Notes under the pieces: generated by a model
Told to the model about the DNA's origin: nothing
The model's input: only the letters and a program-made list of their open reading frames with translations
Database searches by the model: none
Source: Ruminiclostridium papyrosolvens C7
Lineage (GTDB): Bacteria > Bacillota > Clostridia > Acetivibrionales > DSM-1351
DNA length: 64,000 bases
Assembly (NCBI RefSeq): GCF_000421965.1
Contig: NZ_ATAY01000088.1
Coordinates: 186,001-250,000 of the forward strand
Direction: 5' to 3'
Part shown: in pieces, positions 26,958-37,295 of the stretch
Position numbering within the stretch: the first letter of the stretch is position 1
How the letters are laid out: each line of letters starts with the position of its first letter
Position numbers and translations under genes: made by a program

Positions 26958-27437
26958 TTAATAATTGAGTACTGGTGTGCTGCCGTTGATAAACCAGTTA
27001 CATTCCTCAATCATAGTACAACTGACACACTGGCGACAGGACTTATCCCCTGCGTATAAAACCTTACTTAGAGAGGTACTGTGTCCTTCCTTTTTGCGAT
27101 GTTTTGCAATTGCATCCAAAATCATTTCGGTGTCGCCTTTATTTAAATTTAAATCAACAAGAATCTCACTGGCTAAAACTGACCCCTCAGCGGCATGGTC
27201 GACCTTTTGGCTGTATTGCTTCCATTTAGCGATATCATGGAGGAGTGCAGTTATATAAATTATTTCTTTATCAAGGTCGTATTTGTTTTCAAGTGCAATA
27301 ATATAGGCAACCCTTGCCACATCCAATGAATGTTGAATATCATGGCGGCAAAATTCTCGGTCTTTTTCTGCCTGAGAGTTCAACTCCATATACTTTTTAA
27401 ATTGCGGATGGTTTAATATTCTTTGTACTCTTTCCAT
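26958..27437 (-). CDS. HD-domain phosphohydrolase within the folate operon
   Basis: 159 residues with a complete HD metal set: HDIQHSLDVARV, ITALLHDIAKW (H...HD...) and a later Asp in YAGDKS. The C-terminus has four close cysteines (CRQCVSCTMIEEC) that could bind zinc or an Fe-S cluster. Its place between folE and folP suggests it acts on a pterin phosphate. The dephosphorylation of dihydroneopterin triphosphate has no other candidate in this operon. That assignment is inference. AGGGGAC precedes the ATG. Confidence 0.85.
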   Translation of the reverse strand: MERVQRILNHPQFKKYMELNSQAEKDREFCRHDIQHSLDVARVAYIIALENKYDLDKEIIYITALLHDIAKWKQYSQKVDHAAEGSVLASEILVDLNLNKGDTEMILDAIAKHRKKEGHSTSLSKVLYAGDKSCRQCVSCTMIEECNWFINGSTPVLNY

Positions 27438-27453
27438 ACTGTCCCCTGTATTA

Positions 27454-28041
27454 TTACTTATATAATATCATCAATCTTTTTGTAAGATTTGTATCTGTGT
27501 TGAATTTTCCCCGAAATGTAGTAGTTGTAGTCCGGGATCCTGTATTTTTAATGCCTCTGGCAGTCATACAAGCGTGCTGTCCTTCAATAATTACCGCAAC
27601 GTCCTCTGAATCAGTAATCTTTTGCGTAATTTCAGCTATGTCAGAGCCTATTCTTTCCTGCAGCTGAAGTCGTTTTCCAACCATGTCGGCTATTCTGGCT
27701 ATTTTGCTAAGGCCCAGTATTTTGCCGTTTGGTACATAAGCAACTGCAACTTTCATATTGTACATAAGTGCCATATGATGCTCGCAATAACTGAAAATAT
27801 CTATATCTTTAACCAATACCATTTCTTTGTTGTCTTTAGGTATCACCAAATCATCTTCAAAGGTCTTGTTATACATTTCAGCAATCTCGTCATTTGTATA
27901 GCTGATTCCTTCAAAAATCTCCTCGTACATACGAGCAACACGTGAGGGTGTCTCTTTAAGTCCCTCCCTGTCGGGGTCCTCTCCTATAGCAATCAGCAAA
28001 CCTCTGATATGCTCTTCAACTTTTTTCCTATCTATAGACAT
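27454..28041 (-). CDS. folE: GTP cyclohydrolase I
   Basis: First step of pterin synthesis: GTP to dihydroneopterin triphosphate. It has [33 protein letters not shown] (zinc Cys and catalytic His), [22 protein letters not shown] and [11 protein letters not shown] (second zinc Cys). Start placed at the ATG at 28039-28041 after GGGTGGG, giving 195 residues. First gene of folE-HD-folP-folB-folK-cobO. Confidence 0.95.
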   Translation of the reverse strand: MSIDRKKVEEHIRGLLIAIGEDPDREGLKETPSRVARMYEEIFEGISYTNDEIAEMYNKTFEDDLVIPKDNKEMVLVKDIDIFSYCEHHMALMYNMKVAVAYVPNGKILGLSKIARIADMVGKRLQLQERIGSDIAEITQKITDSEDVAVIIEGQHACMTARGIKNTGSRTTTTTFRGKFNTDTNLTKRLMILYK

Positions 28042-28087
28042 GTAACCCACCCTATATACGTATTTTTACTTTATCGTATAAAAAGTA

Positions 28088-28123
28088 AAATCCCTGAAAG
28101 TAGTATACTCTAGGGATTATATT
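28088..28123 (-). terminator. Terminator between the QueG-like gene and folE
   Basis: On the minus strand AATCCCT and AGGGATT pair around 16 nt and are followed by TTACTTTTTAT. It separates the two minus-strand units. Confidence 0.6.
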
Positions 28124-28246
28124 TCAAATAAACCATTAAATAAGAATACCTTCTATCCTAAAAAGAATAGCATACGTATTTTCCACAGTCAACGTGTAAG
28201 AACACTTCGTATTGACATTTTTCCTTAAATTTCCCTCATATTGCCG

Positions 28247-28936
28247 TCAGGTTCCACTACCAGCTCTTGGGCATACCTTTATACAAATACCACATACGGA
28301 TCCCCTTCCTATATGCTTTAAATTCGTGTTCATATATTCTGAGCATGCTCTTGCATCTACAACATGTCCTCTTTCTTTTCCAGCCTCCCATAGGTTTCCT
28401 GTAAGGGCCAGAGCAGGACATGCTTTTACACATCTGTTGCATGACGAGCACTTATTCTGTAGTATCTTATTTTCACAAGGAAGTACCATATCTGTAAGAA
28501 CAGTCCCAAGTCTCACTCTGGGGCCGTAATCCTTGTGAATAAATAGGCCGTTTTTGCCTATCCAGCCCAATCCTGCCAGAACAGCACCTGTTTTATGGGG
28601 AAACACACCACTGTAGGGTATTGGTGAGGAAGGTATGCTTTGTGAAGCAGCAATGGAATATGCCCTTTTACCGTGTGCCTGAAGAGACAGAACCAGTTTA
28701 AGCGATATCTGGTCTATTAAGGCATTTACAGACCTATAGTGGTTAAAATAAGTAAAGGTAGGTTTATCACCTATCTCGTCAATTATTGCATCTGACAGCC
28801 TAATACCAAAGGTTATGGCGAAGGGATACTTTTTCAGTTCTTCAGGTAGATGCTCCACTACTTCCGATGTTCCAAAGAAAGTTCCCCCCATGCCGTATAC
28901 TATTGTTTCAAGTTCTTTATATGAATTATCTGACAC
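28247..28936 (-). CDS. QueG-like 4Fe-4S double-cluster protein
   Basis: 229 residues. The N-terminal half carries family marks of a DUF1730-like corrinoid-binding region (KYPFAITFGIRLS, AVLAGLGWIGKNGLFIHKDYG). The C-terminal half has two 4Fe-4S motifs (CSSCNRCVKACP and CGICIKVCP). It resembles epoxyqueuosine reductase QueG but is much shorter and has no HEAT-repeat tail. QueH, an unrelated enzyme for the same step, is encoded at 9540, so this paralogue may have another role. Confidence 0.75.
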   Translation of the reverse strand: MSDNSYKELETIVYGMGGTFFGTSEVVEHLPEELKKYPFAITFGIRLSDAIIDEIGDKPTFTYFNHYRSVNALIDQISLKLVLSLQAHGKRAYSIAASQSIPSSPIPYSGVFPHKTGAVLAGLGWIGKNGLFIHKDYGPRVRLGTVLTDMVLPCENKILQNKCSSCNRCVKACPALALTGNLWEAGKERGHVVDARACSEYMNTNLKHIGRGSVCGICIKVCPRAGSGT

Positions 28937-29057
28937 GTATACCTCCTTTTATGCTTAATCCTGATTTAAATATTATATCATTAACTATAAAGGTGATGCA
29001 CGGGAAATAAAGCTCAAATTTGACCGCAAAAAAAGTCTTTTTGGGGTAATATAGTAA

Positions 29058-29080
29058 ACCATAAGCCTTTATGGTATAAT
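29058..29080 (+). promoter_or_regulatory. Inverted repeat overlapping the -10 box of the DUF4364 gene
   Basis: ACCATAA-GCCT-TTATGGT (29058-29075) runs into TATAAT (29075-29080). A dyad abutting a -10 box is a typical operator position. No good -35 box is seen at 17 bp, which fits activator or autoregulator control. Confidence 0.45.
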
Positions 29081-29139
29081 TTTATTATATTTTTTGGAAT
29101 TTATTTTAGGCTAAATTACAGCTAAGAACGGAGGTATTT

Positions 29140-29694
29140 ATGAGTTCTATTGAAAACGGCAGAGAACTTGCTGAAAACAAGCTGATATTACTATATATTA
29201 TTCATAATCTGGAGTCACCAGTAACCAATTTGCTTATAACGAAAATAATTTTAGAAAATAAGCTTATGAATTATATTTTTCTTCAACAATATCTTGATGA
29301 GCTTTGTGAGGGAAAGTTTCTTACAAAAATAGATGCAGACGAAAAACTGTCATATAGTATCTCTTCTGCCGGAAAACAAAGTCTGGAGTACTTTACTTCA
29401 TTAATTCCTGCCGGCATAAAAGCCAGGATTGACGAGGCTTTAAATAAATATAAAAAAAGCAAAAAAAATGAAATAAACATACAGTCAGACTTTGTTGCCG
29501 TAAAAGAAAATGAGTATATCGTTAGTTTAAGGATTTGTGAAGGAAGCTTTACTTATATTGATTTAAAAATGTCTGTTGGAAGCCGTAATGACGCTAAAAA
29601 AATCTGCGACAACTGGGCTCAGAATTCAGAGAAATTATATAGTAAAATATTGTCAGCACTTACTGATACAGGTAACGATAACTTTGGAAAATAA
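29140..29694 (+). CDS. DUF4364-family protein
   Basis: 184 residues, family of unknown function found in clostridia. The N-terminal ~70 residues (KLILLYIIHNLESPVTNLLI, then a helical LQQYLDELCEGKFL) look like a winged-helix domain, and the C-terminal half is a mixed alpha/beta domain (YIVSLRICEGSFTYIDLKMS). A role as DNA-binding regulator is plausible but unproven. The start follows CGGAGGTA. Confidence 0.8.
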   Translation: MSSIENGRELAENKLILLYIIHNLESPVTNLLITKIILENKLMNYIFLQQYLDELCEGKFLTKIDADEKLSYSISSAGKQSLEYFTSLIPAGIKARIDEALNKYKKSKKNEINIQSDFVAVKENEYIVSLRICEGSFTYIDLKMSVGSRNDAKKICDNWAQNSEKLYSKILSALTDTGNDNFGK

Positions 29695-29705
29695 CATCTG
29701 ACTTT

Positions 29706-29978
29706 TTAGTAGTAATTACTTAGTCCATGTTTCAATCCCCTGCAAAAGCACTCTCTTATAAGCAGGTCCAGCTGATGACGAATAAACTGAACTCTCAGCT
29801 GGGCTATTTTTTGTTTTCCATAATCTTCTCTTATATTTTTTAGGTAAATCTCGTTTAACTTTAAAAATTTATATGTATCTTTAGCCTTTTCAAGTAGTGC
29901 CTTGTCGCTGAGTTTTTTTATTGAAGATTTGTCCAGACATTCATAAGTGTGGTTTTGTGTAGCGTAGTTTTCTTTCAT
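29706..29978 (-). CDS. Small helical protein of unknown function (90 aa)
   Basis: No family recognised. The sequence is predicted all-helical, with three Cys. AGGAGGG lies before the ATG, so translation is well supported. A stretch HQLDLLI is faintly like the Spo0E motif, but it is too close to the C-terminus and lacks the Ser to be called. It lies downstream of yhbY and is convergent with DUF4364. Confidence 0.6.
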   Translation of the reverse strand: MKENYATQNHTYECLDKSSIKKLSDKALLEKAKDTYKFLKLNEIYLKNIREDYGKQKIAQLRVQFIRHQLDLLIRECFCRGLKHGLSNYY

Positions 29979-30084
29979 ATACCCTCCTGAAAATTTTACT
30001 AAGTTTTTTCAACGAAATACTTATTATATTATTCAGAATTATATATTTTTATTACATATTTTCCTAATACGATAAAAAGCCGCC

Positions 30085-30375
30085 CTACGGCAGCTCTATT
30101 ACGGAATTCTTTTCAGATGGTCTGTACAAAACAAATTTACTTCCGATAACCTGAACTACTTCGGAATTTGTCTGCTCTGCAATTTCTTCACATATGGTTT
30201 TCGTATCGCATTCTGCATTTTTCAGGACAGTTGCCTTTATAAGCTCCCTGGCCTCCAGTGCGTCTGAAAACTGCTTTATCATATTGTCGCTTACTCCGCC
30301 TTTTCCAACCTGAAAAATAGGTTGAAGATTATTGGCAAGCGACCTCAAATAACTTCTTTGTTTACCTGTAAGCAT
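30085..30375 (-). CDS. yhbY: Ribosome assembly RNA-binding protein YhbY (CRM domain)
   Basis: A 96-residue KH-like CRM domain, with MLTGKQRSYLRSLANNLQPI, FQVGKGGVSDNMIKQ (GxxG-type loop), ALEARELIKATVL and IGSKFVLYRPS. It binds pre-50S particles. The start at the ATG at 30373-30375 follows GGAGG. It is downstream of obgE, the usual arrangement. Confidence 0.92.
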   Translation of the reverse strand: MLTGKQRSYLRSLANNLQPIFQVGKGGVSDNMIKQFSDALEARELIKATVLKNAECDTKTICEEIAEQTNSEVVQVIGSKFVLYRPSEKNSVIELP

Positions 30376-30419
30376 TGCATCCTCCATGTCCGCACAGAAA
30401 ATATCCATGCATAATCTTA

Positions 30420-31697
<1,278 letters not shown>

Positions 31698-31805
31698 TTA
31701 TATTCTCTCCATAAAAACAAATATTCTCTTTTTATCAAATCCAGAACTCTGTTTATTTTAACCTGAAACAAATAATTTATGTGAAAAATAACTTTTATTA
31801 TACGC

Positions 31806-31846
31806 TAAAAAGGTAGAAAATGCGTATCACATTCTCTACCTTTTTT
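31806..31846. terminator. Terminator between rpmA and obgE
   Basis: AAGGTAGAAAATG pairs with CATTCTCTACCTT across a short loop with T tracts on both strands. On the minus strand it follows rpmA. TATAAT on the minus strand at 31798-31803 could restart transcription for obgE. Confidence 0.75.
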
Positions 31847-31866
31847 AATGCGATAATTTTTTGTTA

Positions 31867-32151
31867 TTACTCAGCAGCAGTAACTATCATAACCTGTTTC
31901 TTATCTCTGCCAAGTCTTGCAAACTTAACCTTTCCATCCTTTAATGCAAACAAGGTATCGTCTTTACCTATTCCTACGTTTACACCGGGATGAACCTTTG
32001 TACCTCTTTGACGAACAAGAATGTTTCCTGCGAGAACGAATTGACCGTCAGCTCTTTTGACACCGAGTCTTTTAGCCGCACTATCACGTCCGTTTCTTGA
32101 ACTACCAACACCCTTTTTATGAGCAAAAAGTTGTAAATTAACCTTTATCAT
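31867..32151 (-). CDS. rpmA: 50S ribosomal protein L27 with cleavable N-terminal extension
   Basis: 94 residues as encoded. The sequence starts [14 protein letters not shown]. The part before AHKKG is the Firmicute-type extension removed by Prp after the F residue, so the mature protein begins AHKKGVGSS as in E. coli L27. The ATG at 32149-32151 follows GAGGTG and the prp stop. Confidence 0.96.
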   Translation of the reverse strand: MIKVNLQLFAHKKGVGSSRNGRDSAAKRLGVKRADGQFVLAGNILVRQRGTKVHPGVNVGIGKDDTLFALKDGKVKFARLGRDKKQVMIVTAAE

Positions 32152-32155
32152 GAGA

Positions 32156-32488
32156 TTACACCTCCTCATCCAATACCTTCACATAGTCGGGATAAGCAAA
32201 TTCTATCTGTTTGAATCCAATTTCCGCAGTAGCCATAATTACATTGGCATCATGCCTTTTTTCAGGAGACAACTCCATGTCAAGCTTACATGACATAAAC
32301 CCGTCCTTCTGTTTAAAAAAGCCTTTTAGTCCAATCAGCTCTTCAATAGCTCCTACCGCAGTATAAGCGATTGCGGAAATGGCTGAACATACAATGTCAC
32401 TGCCTTCTTCGGCAAACCCTGCATGTCCTTTTACAACAAACGTCCTAATAGTTCCTGCTACATCCTTGCCTATATTAATTTTAATCAT
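32156..32488 (-). CDS. prp: Ribosomal-processing cysteine protease Prp
   Basis: Cuts the N-terminal extension of L27. The 110 residues have the catalytic pair in [21 protein letters not shown] (His22 and Cys34 by position). It lies between rplU and rpmA, as in most Firmicutes that carry the L27 extension. Confidence 0.93.
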   Translation of the reverse strand: MIKINIGKDVAGTIRTFVVKGHAGFAEEGSDIVCSAISAIAYTAVGAIEELIGLKGFFKQKDGFMSCKLDMELSPEKRHDANVIMATAEIGFKQIEFAYPDYVKVLDEEV

Positions 32489-32505
32489 CTAACTGTTATC
32501 CTTAA

Positions 32506-32817
32506 TTAAGCATTGATCTTTTCGATTTGAACCTTTGTATATGGTTGTCTGTGTCCCTTTTTGTTTCTGATGTTCTTCTTTGCTTTGTATTTGAAAACGA
32601 TAATCTTTTCACCTTTTCCGTGATTGAGAATTTTTCCACTTACAGAAGCTGATTCAAGAACAGGAGCACCAAAGCTAACATTTCCATCCTTTGATACAGC
32701 TAAAACCTTATCAAAAGTTACTGAAGATCCTTCTTCAGCAGCGAGCTTTTCTATGAAAACTACATCGCCTTCCTGAACTTTGTACTGTTTTCCACCAGTC
32801 ATTATAATTGCGTACAT
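32506..32817 (-). CDS. rplU: 50S ribosomal protein L21
   Basis: 103 residues: [18 protein letters not shown] at the start and [19 protein letters not shown] at the end, both conserved L21 signatures. The ATG at 32815-32817 follows AGGAGGTG. Confidence 0.97.
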   Translation of the reverse strand: MYAIIMTGGKQYKVQEGDVVFIEKLAAEEGSSVTFDKVLAVSKDGNVSFGAPVLESASVSGKILNHGKGEKIIVFKYKAKKNIRNKKGHRQPYTKVQIEKINA

Positions 32818-32950
32818 ATATACACCTCCTAATATCAATCTCGCCGGCTTTATGACGTATATACTACATCAACAGGAGTATTCATCACAGGCAATAATTC
32901 AAATGAATTATATTTAAGGAGCCTTGGCCGTGCGGCTACCGATATATTTT
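32818..32950 (-). promoter_or_regulatory. Leader region of rplU, possible L21-type leader RNA
   Basis: About 130 nt between rng and rplU. TATAAT lies on the minus strand near 32907-32912, with no clear -35 box, and GCCGGC-containing sequence lies closer to rplU. The place matches that of the Firmicute L21 leader, but I could not confirm its fold. The rng stop itself sits in a small hairpin (ACATGGA/TCCATGT). Confidence 0.35.
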
Positions 32951-32960
32951 AGCACATGGA

Positions 32961-34445
32961 CTAATCCATGTCAATGTCTTTAATTCTATAGCCTGTGGGT
33001 CTTATATCATTTACGGCAATAACTTTTACTTTTTTATCCTTACTCTCCATAAAATCCTTTAAGAGTCTTTCGATATTATCTTCAATCACAGGAGCCACGG
33101 TAGGGTGTACTTCCAGCTTAAATTTCTTTGCAGATGTACAATTCATATGCTCCCTTACCTCTCTAAGTATATTCATAGCATTGGTTTCCCCGGTATAAAC
33201 CCTTCCTGCTCCATCGCATACAGGACAATCACAGCTCATAACGGTTGACAGCTCCTGCCTTATCTTCTTTCTGGTCATCTCAACCAAGCCAAGCTCTGTC
33301 ATACCTAGTACTATTGTCTTTGTTCTATCACTCTTTAAGCTTTGTTTAAGGGAATCCAATACCAGTTGCTGATGTTCAGAGTTGTTCATGTCAATAAAAT
33401 CTATTATTACAATACCGCCTATGTCTCTAAGCCGAAGCTGTTTTGCTATCTCTCTTGTTGCTTCAACATTGGTTTTAAGTACTGTTTCCTCGAGATTACT
33501 CTCTCCTACAAACTTGCCTGTATTAACATCAACTACGGTGAGAGCCTCGGTTTTGTCTATAATTATATACCCACCGCATTTCAGCCATACCTTTCTGGAT
33601 AGAGCACGCTCGATTTTTGTTTCTATCTGGTAGTAGTCAAAAATCATGTAATCCTTCTGAAACAGTTCTACTCTGCTTTTGAGCAGTGGGGATATCATTT
33701 CAACAAGTTCAAGTACTTTTAAGTACTCTTTCTCATTGTTTATAATAAATTTGTTTACATCCCATGTGAACAAATCTCTGACTGACCTATATATAAGATT
33801 TATGTCTTTATGAATACATCTTGGTACAGGGCCTTTATTTTCACTTTCCTTTATTTTTGCCCAAAGCTTCAAAAGGAAAGAAACATCCTCTACAAAGTCA
33901 GATTCTTCTTTTCCCTCAGATACGGTTCTAACAATTAACCCCATATTCTGGGGCTTTAGTTTTTCGGCTATTTTCTTTAGCTTCTGCCTTTCCATATCGT
34001 TTTCAATCCTACGGGATATCCCTATATAATCTGCATTGGGTAGCAAAACAAGGTTTCTTCCCGGTAAAGTTATATGAGTTGAAACCCTGGGGCCCTTTGT
34101 GCCGATAGGTTCTTTTATAACCTGCACCGTTATCTCCTGTCCTACTTTGAGGATATCGGTAATATTATATTCTTCGTAGTTACTGGAAACCTCTGTTTCA
34201 TCGTCGGAGTATTCTTTTTTGGGAATGGCATCACCCACATATAAAAATGCGTTCTTTTCATATCCGATATCAATAAAGGCGGCCTGCATACCCGGCAGCA
34301 CACTGCTTACTTTTCCCCTGTATATGTTGCCTACAAGCCCCTGATGGTTTGTTCTTTCTATATGAATCTCAGCCAGTTCCTTATCTTCCAGAATACCAAC
34401 CCTTATTTCACCCGGACTAACATCTACTATAATCTCATTAACCAT
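32961..34445 (-). CDS. rng: Ribonuclease G/E family protein
   Basis: Endoribonuclease for RNA maturation and decay. The 494 residues contain the S1 region (GNIYRGKVSSVLPGMQAAFI, then DIGYEKNAFLYVGD), the RNase H-like catalytic core with LTVVDVNTGKFVG and GIVIIDFIDM (two catalytic Asp), and the zinc-link CDCPVCDGAGRV. There is no long C-terminal degradosome scaffold, so it is of RNase G length. The start follows GAGGTG. Confidence 0.93.
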   Translation of the reverse strand: MVNEIIVDVSPGEIRVGILEDKELAEIHIERTNHQGLVGNIYRGKVSSVLPGMQAAFIDIGYEKNAFLYVGDAIPKKEYSDDETEVSSNYEEYNITDILKVGQEITVQVIKEPIGTKGPRVSTHITLPGRNLVLLPNADYIGISRRIENDMERQKLKKIAEKLKPQNMGLIVRTVSEGKEESDFVEDVSFLLKLWAKIKESENKGPVPRCIHKDINLIYRSVRDLFTWDVNKFIINNEKEYLKVLELVEMISPLLKSRVELFQKDYMIFDYYQIETKIERALSRKVWLKCGGYIIIDKTEALTVVDVNTGKFVGESNLEETVLKTNVEATREIAKQLRLRDIGGIVIIDFIDMNNSEHQQLVLDSLKQSLKSDRTKTIVLGMTELGLVEMTRKKIRQELSTVMSCDCPVCDGAGRVYTGETNAMNILREVREHMNCTSAKKFKLEVHPTVAPVIEDNIERLLKDFMESKDKKVKVIAVNDIRPTGYRIKDIDMD

Positions 34446-34454
34446 TTAATCACC

Positions 34455-35162
34455 TCAAACTACTTCTTCCATAGGGTCCAGAAGCTGATCCTGAGACCTT
34501 ACAAAAAGCTTTGTTCTGTGAATTCTGTCGATCTCGTATTCAATTCCAAGATATCCGCACAGAGACTCAATCAGCAGGTCAGGCTTCAAATTCGCTTTGC
34601 TTCCGGCGCTAACAAGAGCCGTAAATCTAATTATATTGAAGGTTCCACAAGGCTGAAGCTCGAAATTCAAATCAAATATCATGCCTCTGATATCGGTATC
34701 CTTTACCCCGTTCTTGGTTCTTTTCTTGACAACTATCTCTTCTTGGGACAAGTATTTGTCAATAGCCGCTTTCAGAGTCTTTTGGCTACTTTCTGCCGGA
34801 GTACCCACAATTACAATATACTCTGATGCAGCTATAGTAGCCATTATATTTTGCTTGGACACCTTCTTTTTGGCAGATAAAACCTCAATCCCCTTAGGGA
34901 GCTGTAAATTCAGTCTGTCTGCAAATTCCTGTGGTGACATTTCATCATCGGTAATTTCAAAATCACCGTACTCTGCTTCACTTGTAACTCCCACACCCAA
35001 GGGCAGACCAAAAACCATACCCGGGTGAGGATTAAAGCCCTGAGAATAGGCTATGGGAAGTCTTGCCCTTCTTATGGCTCTTTCAAATACCTTCATGAGG
35101 TCAAGGTGAGAAATGAATTTGACTTCATCGCCACGTTTGAACTTTACACGTATTATACTCAA
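34455..35162 (-). CDS. TIGR03936-type radical-SAM-associated protein (DUF2344)
   Basis: 235 residues with the family marks VKFISHLDLMKVFERAIRRA, PIAYSQGFNPHP and LGVGVTSEAEYGD. The function is unknown, but it nearly always follows the TIGR03960 radical SAM protein, and in some bacteria the two are fused. I choose the TTG at 35160-35162, preceded by GGAGGT. A longer frame to 35204 would overlap the upstream gene. Confidence 0.87.
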   Translation of the reverse strand: MSIIRVKFKRGDEVKFISHLDLMKVFERAIRRARLPIAYSQGFNPHPGMVFGLPLGVGVTSEAEYGDFEITDDEMSPQEFADRLNLQLPKGIEVLSAKKKVSKQNIMATIAASEYIVIVGTPAESSQKTLKAAIDKYLSQEEIVVKKRTKNGVKDTDIRGMIFDLNFELQPCGTFNIIRFTALVSAGSKANLKPDLLIESLCGYLGIEYEIDRIHRTKLFVRSQDQLLDPMEEVV

Positions 35163-35163
35163 T

Positions 35164-37008
35164 TTAATTACCTCCACAAATACCGCTATCAAATATTGTA
35201 GCACCGCAGCCGCCGCAGTTTACACGGCAATTGGGCGTAATTTTTCCTTCCAGTGCCTTTTTAGATTCGTTTATAAGATATTTTTTGGAAACTCCTATAT
35301 CAATATGATCCCAAGGCAGCAATTCTTCATATTCTCTTTTGCGTGTTGCATAAAAATATGGGGCCACCCCACATTCTTCAAAAGCTTTCATCCATACATC
35401 AAACTTGAAGTGTTCACCCCAGCTGTCAAATTTGCAACCCATTTCCCAAGCTTTCAGAAGCACCTTGCAGGTCTTTCTGTCTCCTCTGGCAAACACGGCT
35501 TCCAGAAGACTGAGTCTGTTTTCATGATAGTTATAAGTTACCTGTTTGGAACGAATCTTACTCTTTAAAAACATCTGCTTTTCATTGAGAATTTCTCTGC
35601 TGTCCTGGGGTTCCCATTGAAATGGAGTAAAGGCCTTGGGTACAAAGGATGATGTACTCACAGTAACGTTGAGGCCTTTTCCCTTCTTTTCCCTTGGGAC
35701 GTTTTTATAAGCATTTACTACTTTGTAAGCCAAATCCGCAATTCCTTCAACATCTTCCATCGTCTCCGTAGGAAGTCCAAGCATAAAATACAGTTTCACA
35801 CCGTTCCAGCCGCCATTAAATGCCAGAGATACAGCGTTAATCAAATCTTCTTCTGTTACACCCTTGTTGATTACATCCCTTAGTCTCTGGGTTCCTGCTT
35901 CCGGAGCAAATGTAAGTCCGCTTTTTCTTACCTTCTGGGCTTTTTCCATTAAATCAAGTGAAAAGGAGTCAATTCTTAATGAAGGCAACGATAAGTTTAC
36001 TTTTTTCTCTTCCATTTCATCAAGCAATCCGGTTGTCAGTTCGTGAAGCTCTGTATAATCACTTGTACTTAGTGAAGTTAGAGAAATTTCCTCATAGCCA
36101 GAGCTTTCCTCAAGCTTGTTAGCCAGTTCAAGCAATCTCTTGTGACTCTTTTCACGTACGGGTCTATATATAAATCCTGCCTGACAGAATCTGCATCCTC
36201 TTGTACACCCTCTGAATACCTCCAGCATTATTCTGTCATGTACTATATCAGTATATGGAACTATTATTTTTTCAGGAAAATAAGCCTTGTCCATATCTTT
36301 AATTATTCTCTTTTTGATTTTTACGGGATAATCCGGCTTTTTCGGTTCGAAGCTACTTATAGTACCGTCCTCATTATATGAAACGTCATAAAATGCCGGG
36401 ACATAGATACCTTCTATTTTGGCTATATCTTCAAGAAATTCCTGTCTTGAACGTCCTGTCCCTTTCCACTTTGCATATGCATCCATTACTTCGTTGATTA
36501 TTTCTTCACCTTCGCCCATCATAAAAAAGTCAATTATGTCAGCTAATGGTTCAGGATTATATGCACAGGGGCCGCCTGCACAAACAAATGAATCACTGTC
36601 ACTTCTTTTGTCCGAGGTCAGAGGTATACCTGCCAAATCAAGCATATTTATTATATTTGTAAAGCTCATTTCATATTGAAGTGTAAAGCCTACAAAATCA
36701 AAATCCCTGATTGGGTCTTTAGATTCAAGTCCATAAAGGGGAATACTGTTCTGCCTCATTTTTTCTTCCATATCCGTCCAAGGGGCAAATACCCTTTCAC
36801 AGTAGCAGTCATTTCTTTCATTTAACAAATGGTATAGTATTTTCATACCCAGATGGGACATGCCTACTTCGTAAGAGTCGGGAAAACAAAATGCGAAACG
36901 TATATCTACACTTTTAGGGTCCTTTATGACGCTGTTCCATTCATTACCGGTATATCTAGATGGTTTCTCAACACTCTTCAATAACGCATCCGACAGTTTA
37001 ACACTCAT
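35164..37008 (-). CDS. TIGR03960-family B12-binding-fold radical SAM protein
   Basis: 614 residues. The N-terminal third is a B12-binding-like domain without an obvious DxHxxG cobalamin motif. The radical SAM core follows with LEVFRGCTRGCRFCQAGF (CxxxCxxC cluster). The C-terminus ends in Cys-rich NCRVNCGGCGATIFDSGICG. The reaction is unknown. It forms a translationally close pair with the DUF2344 protein (1 bp between stop and TTG). Confidence 0.88.
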   Translation of the reverse strand: MSVKLSDALLKSVEKPSRYTGNEWNSVIKDPKSVDIRFAFCFPDSYEVGMSHLGMKILYHLLNERNDCYCERVFAPWTDMEEKMRQNSIPLYGLESKDPIRDFDFVGFTLQYEMSFTNIINMLDLAGIPLTSDKRSDSDSFVCAGGPCAYNPEPLADIIDFFMMGEGEEIINEVMDAYAKWKGTGRSRQEFLEDIAKIEGIYVPAFYDVSYNEDGTISSFEPKKPDYPVKIKKRIIKDMDKAYFPEKIIVPYTDIVHDRIMLEVFRGCTRGCRFCQAGFIYRPVREKSHKRLLELANKLEESSGYEEISLTSLSTSDYTELHELTTGLLDEMEEKKVNLSLPSLRIDSFSLDLMEKAQKVRKSGLTFAPEAGTQRLRDVINKGVTEEDLINAVSLAFNGGWNGVKLYFMLGLPTETMEDVEGIADLAYKVVNAYKNVPREKKGKGLNVTVSTSSFVPKAFTPFQWEPQDSREILNEKQMFLKSKIRSKQVTYNYHENRLSLLEAVFARGDRKTCKVLLKAWEMGCKFDSWGEHFKFDVWMKAFEECGVAPYFYATRKREYEELLPWDHIDIGVSKKYLINESKKALEGKITPNCRVNCGGCGATIFDSGICGGN

Positions 37009-37295
37009 TTTTTCCTCCGATATATCTAATATTTATAAATAGCAAAAAAAAAGAACTCGGTTATTCTATACAGCTAAAAGCCGATTTTTACCAAAATAAT
37101 CTTTCGAGTACCAAAAAATATTATAGCAGAACACAGTACATATGGTAATACATTTTTACAATTCTTTTATAGTATTTATACAATAATAAGAATTTATTAT
37201 TATTCCGTTAAAATTTTACTGAATATCTTTTCAGCGTTAGACCAAAATATTCTTATACATCATAAGTATTTATAGAAAATCGGAGCAAAACATTT

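Noticed and set aside
28051..28200. Tetrahydrofolate riboswitch upstream of folE
   Set aside because: I looked for the conserved core and found only a terminator hairpin and AT-rich sequence.
29706..29978. Spo0E-like phosphatase
   Set aside because: HQLDLLI only partly matches the Spo0E motif SQxLDxLI, and the length and position do not fit the family.
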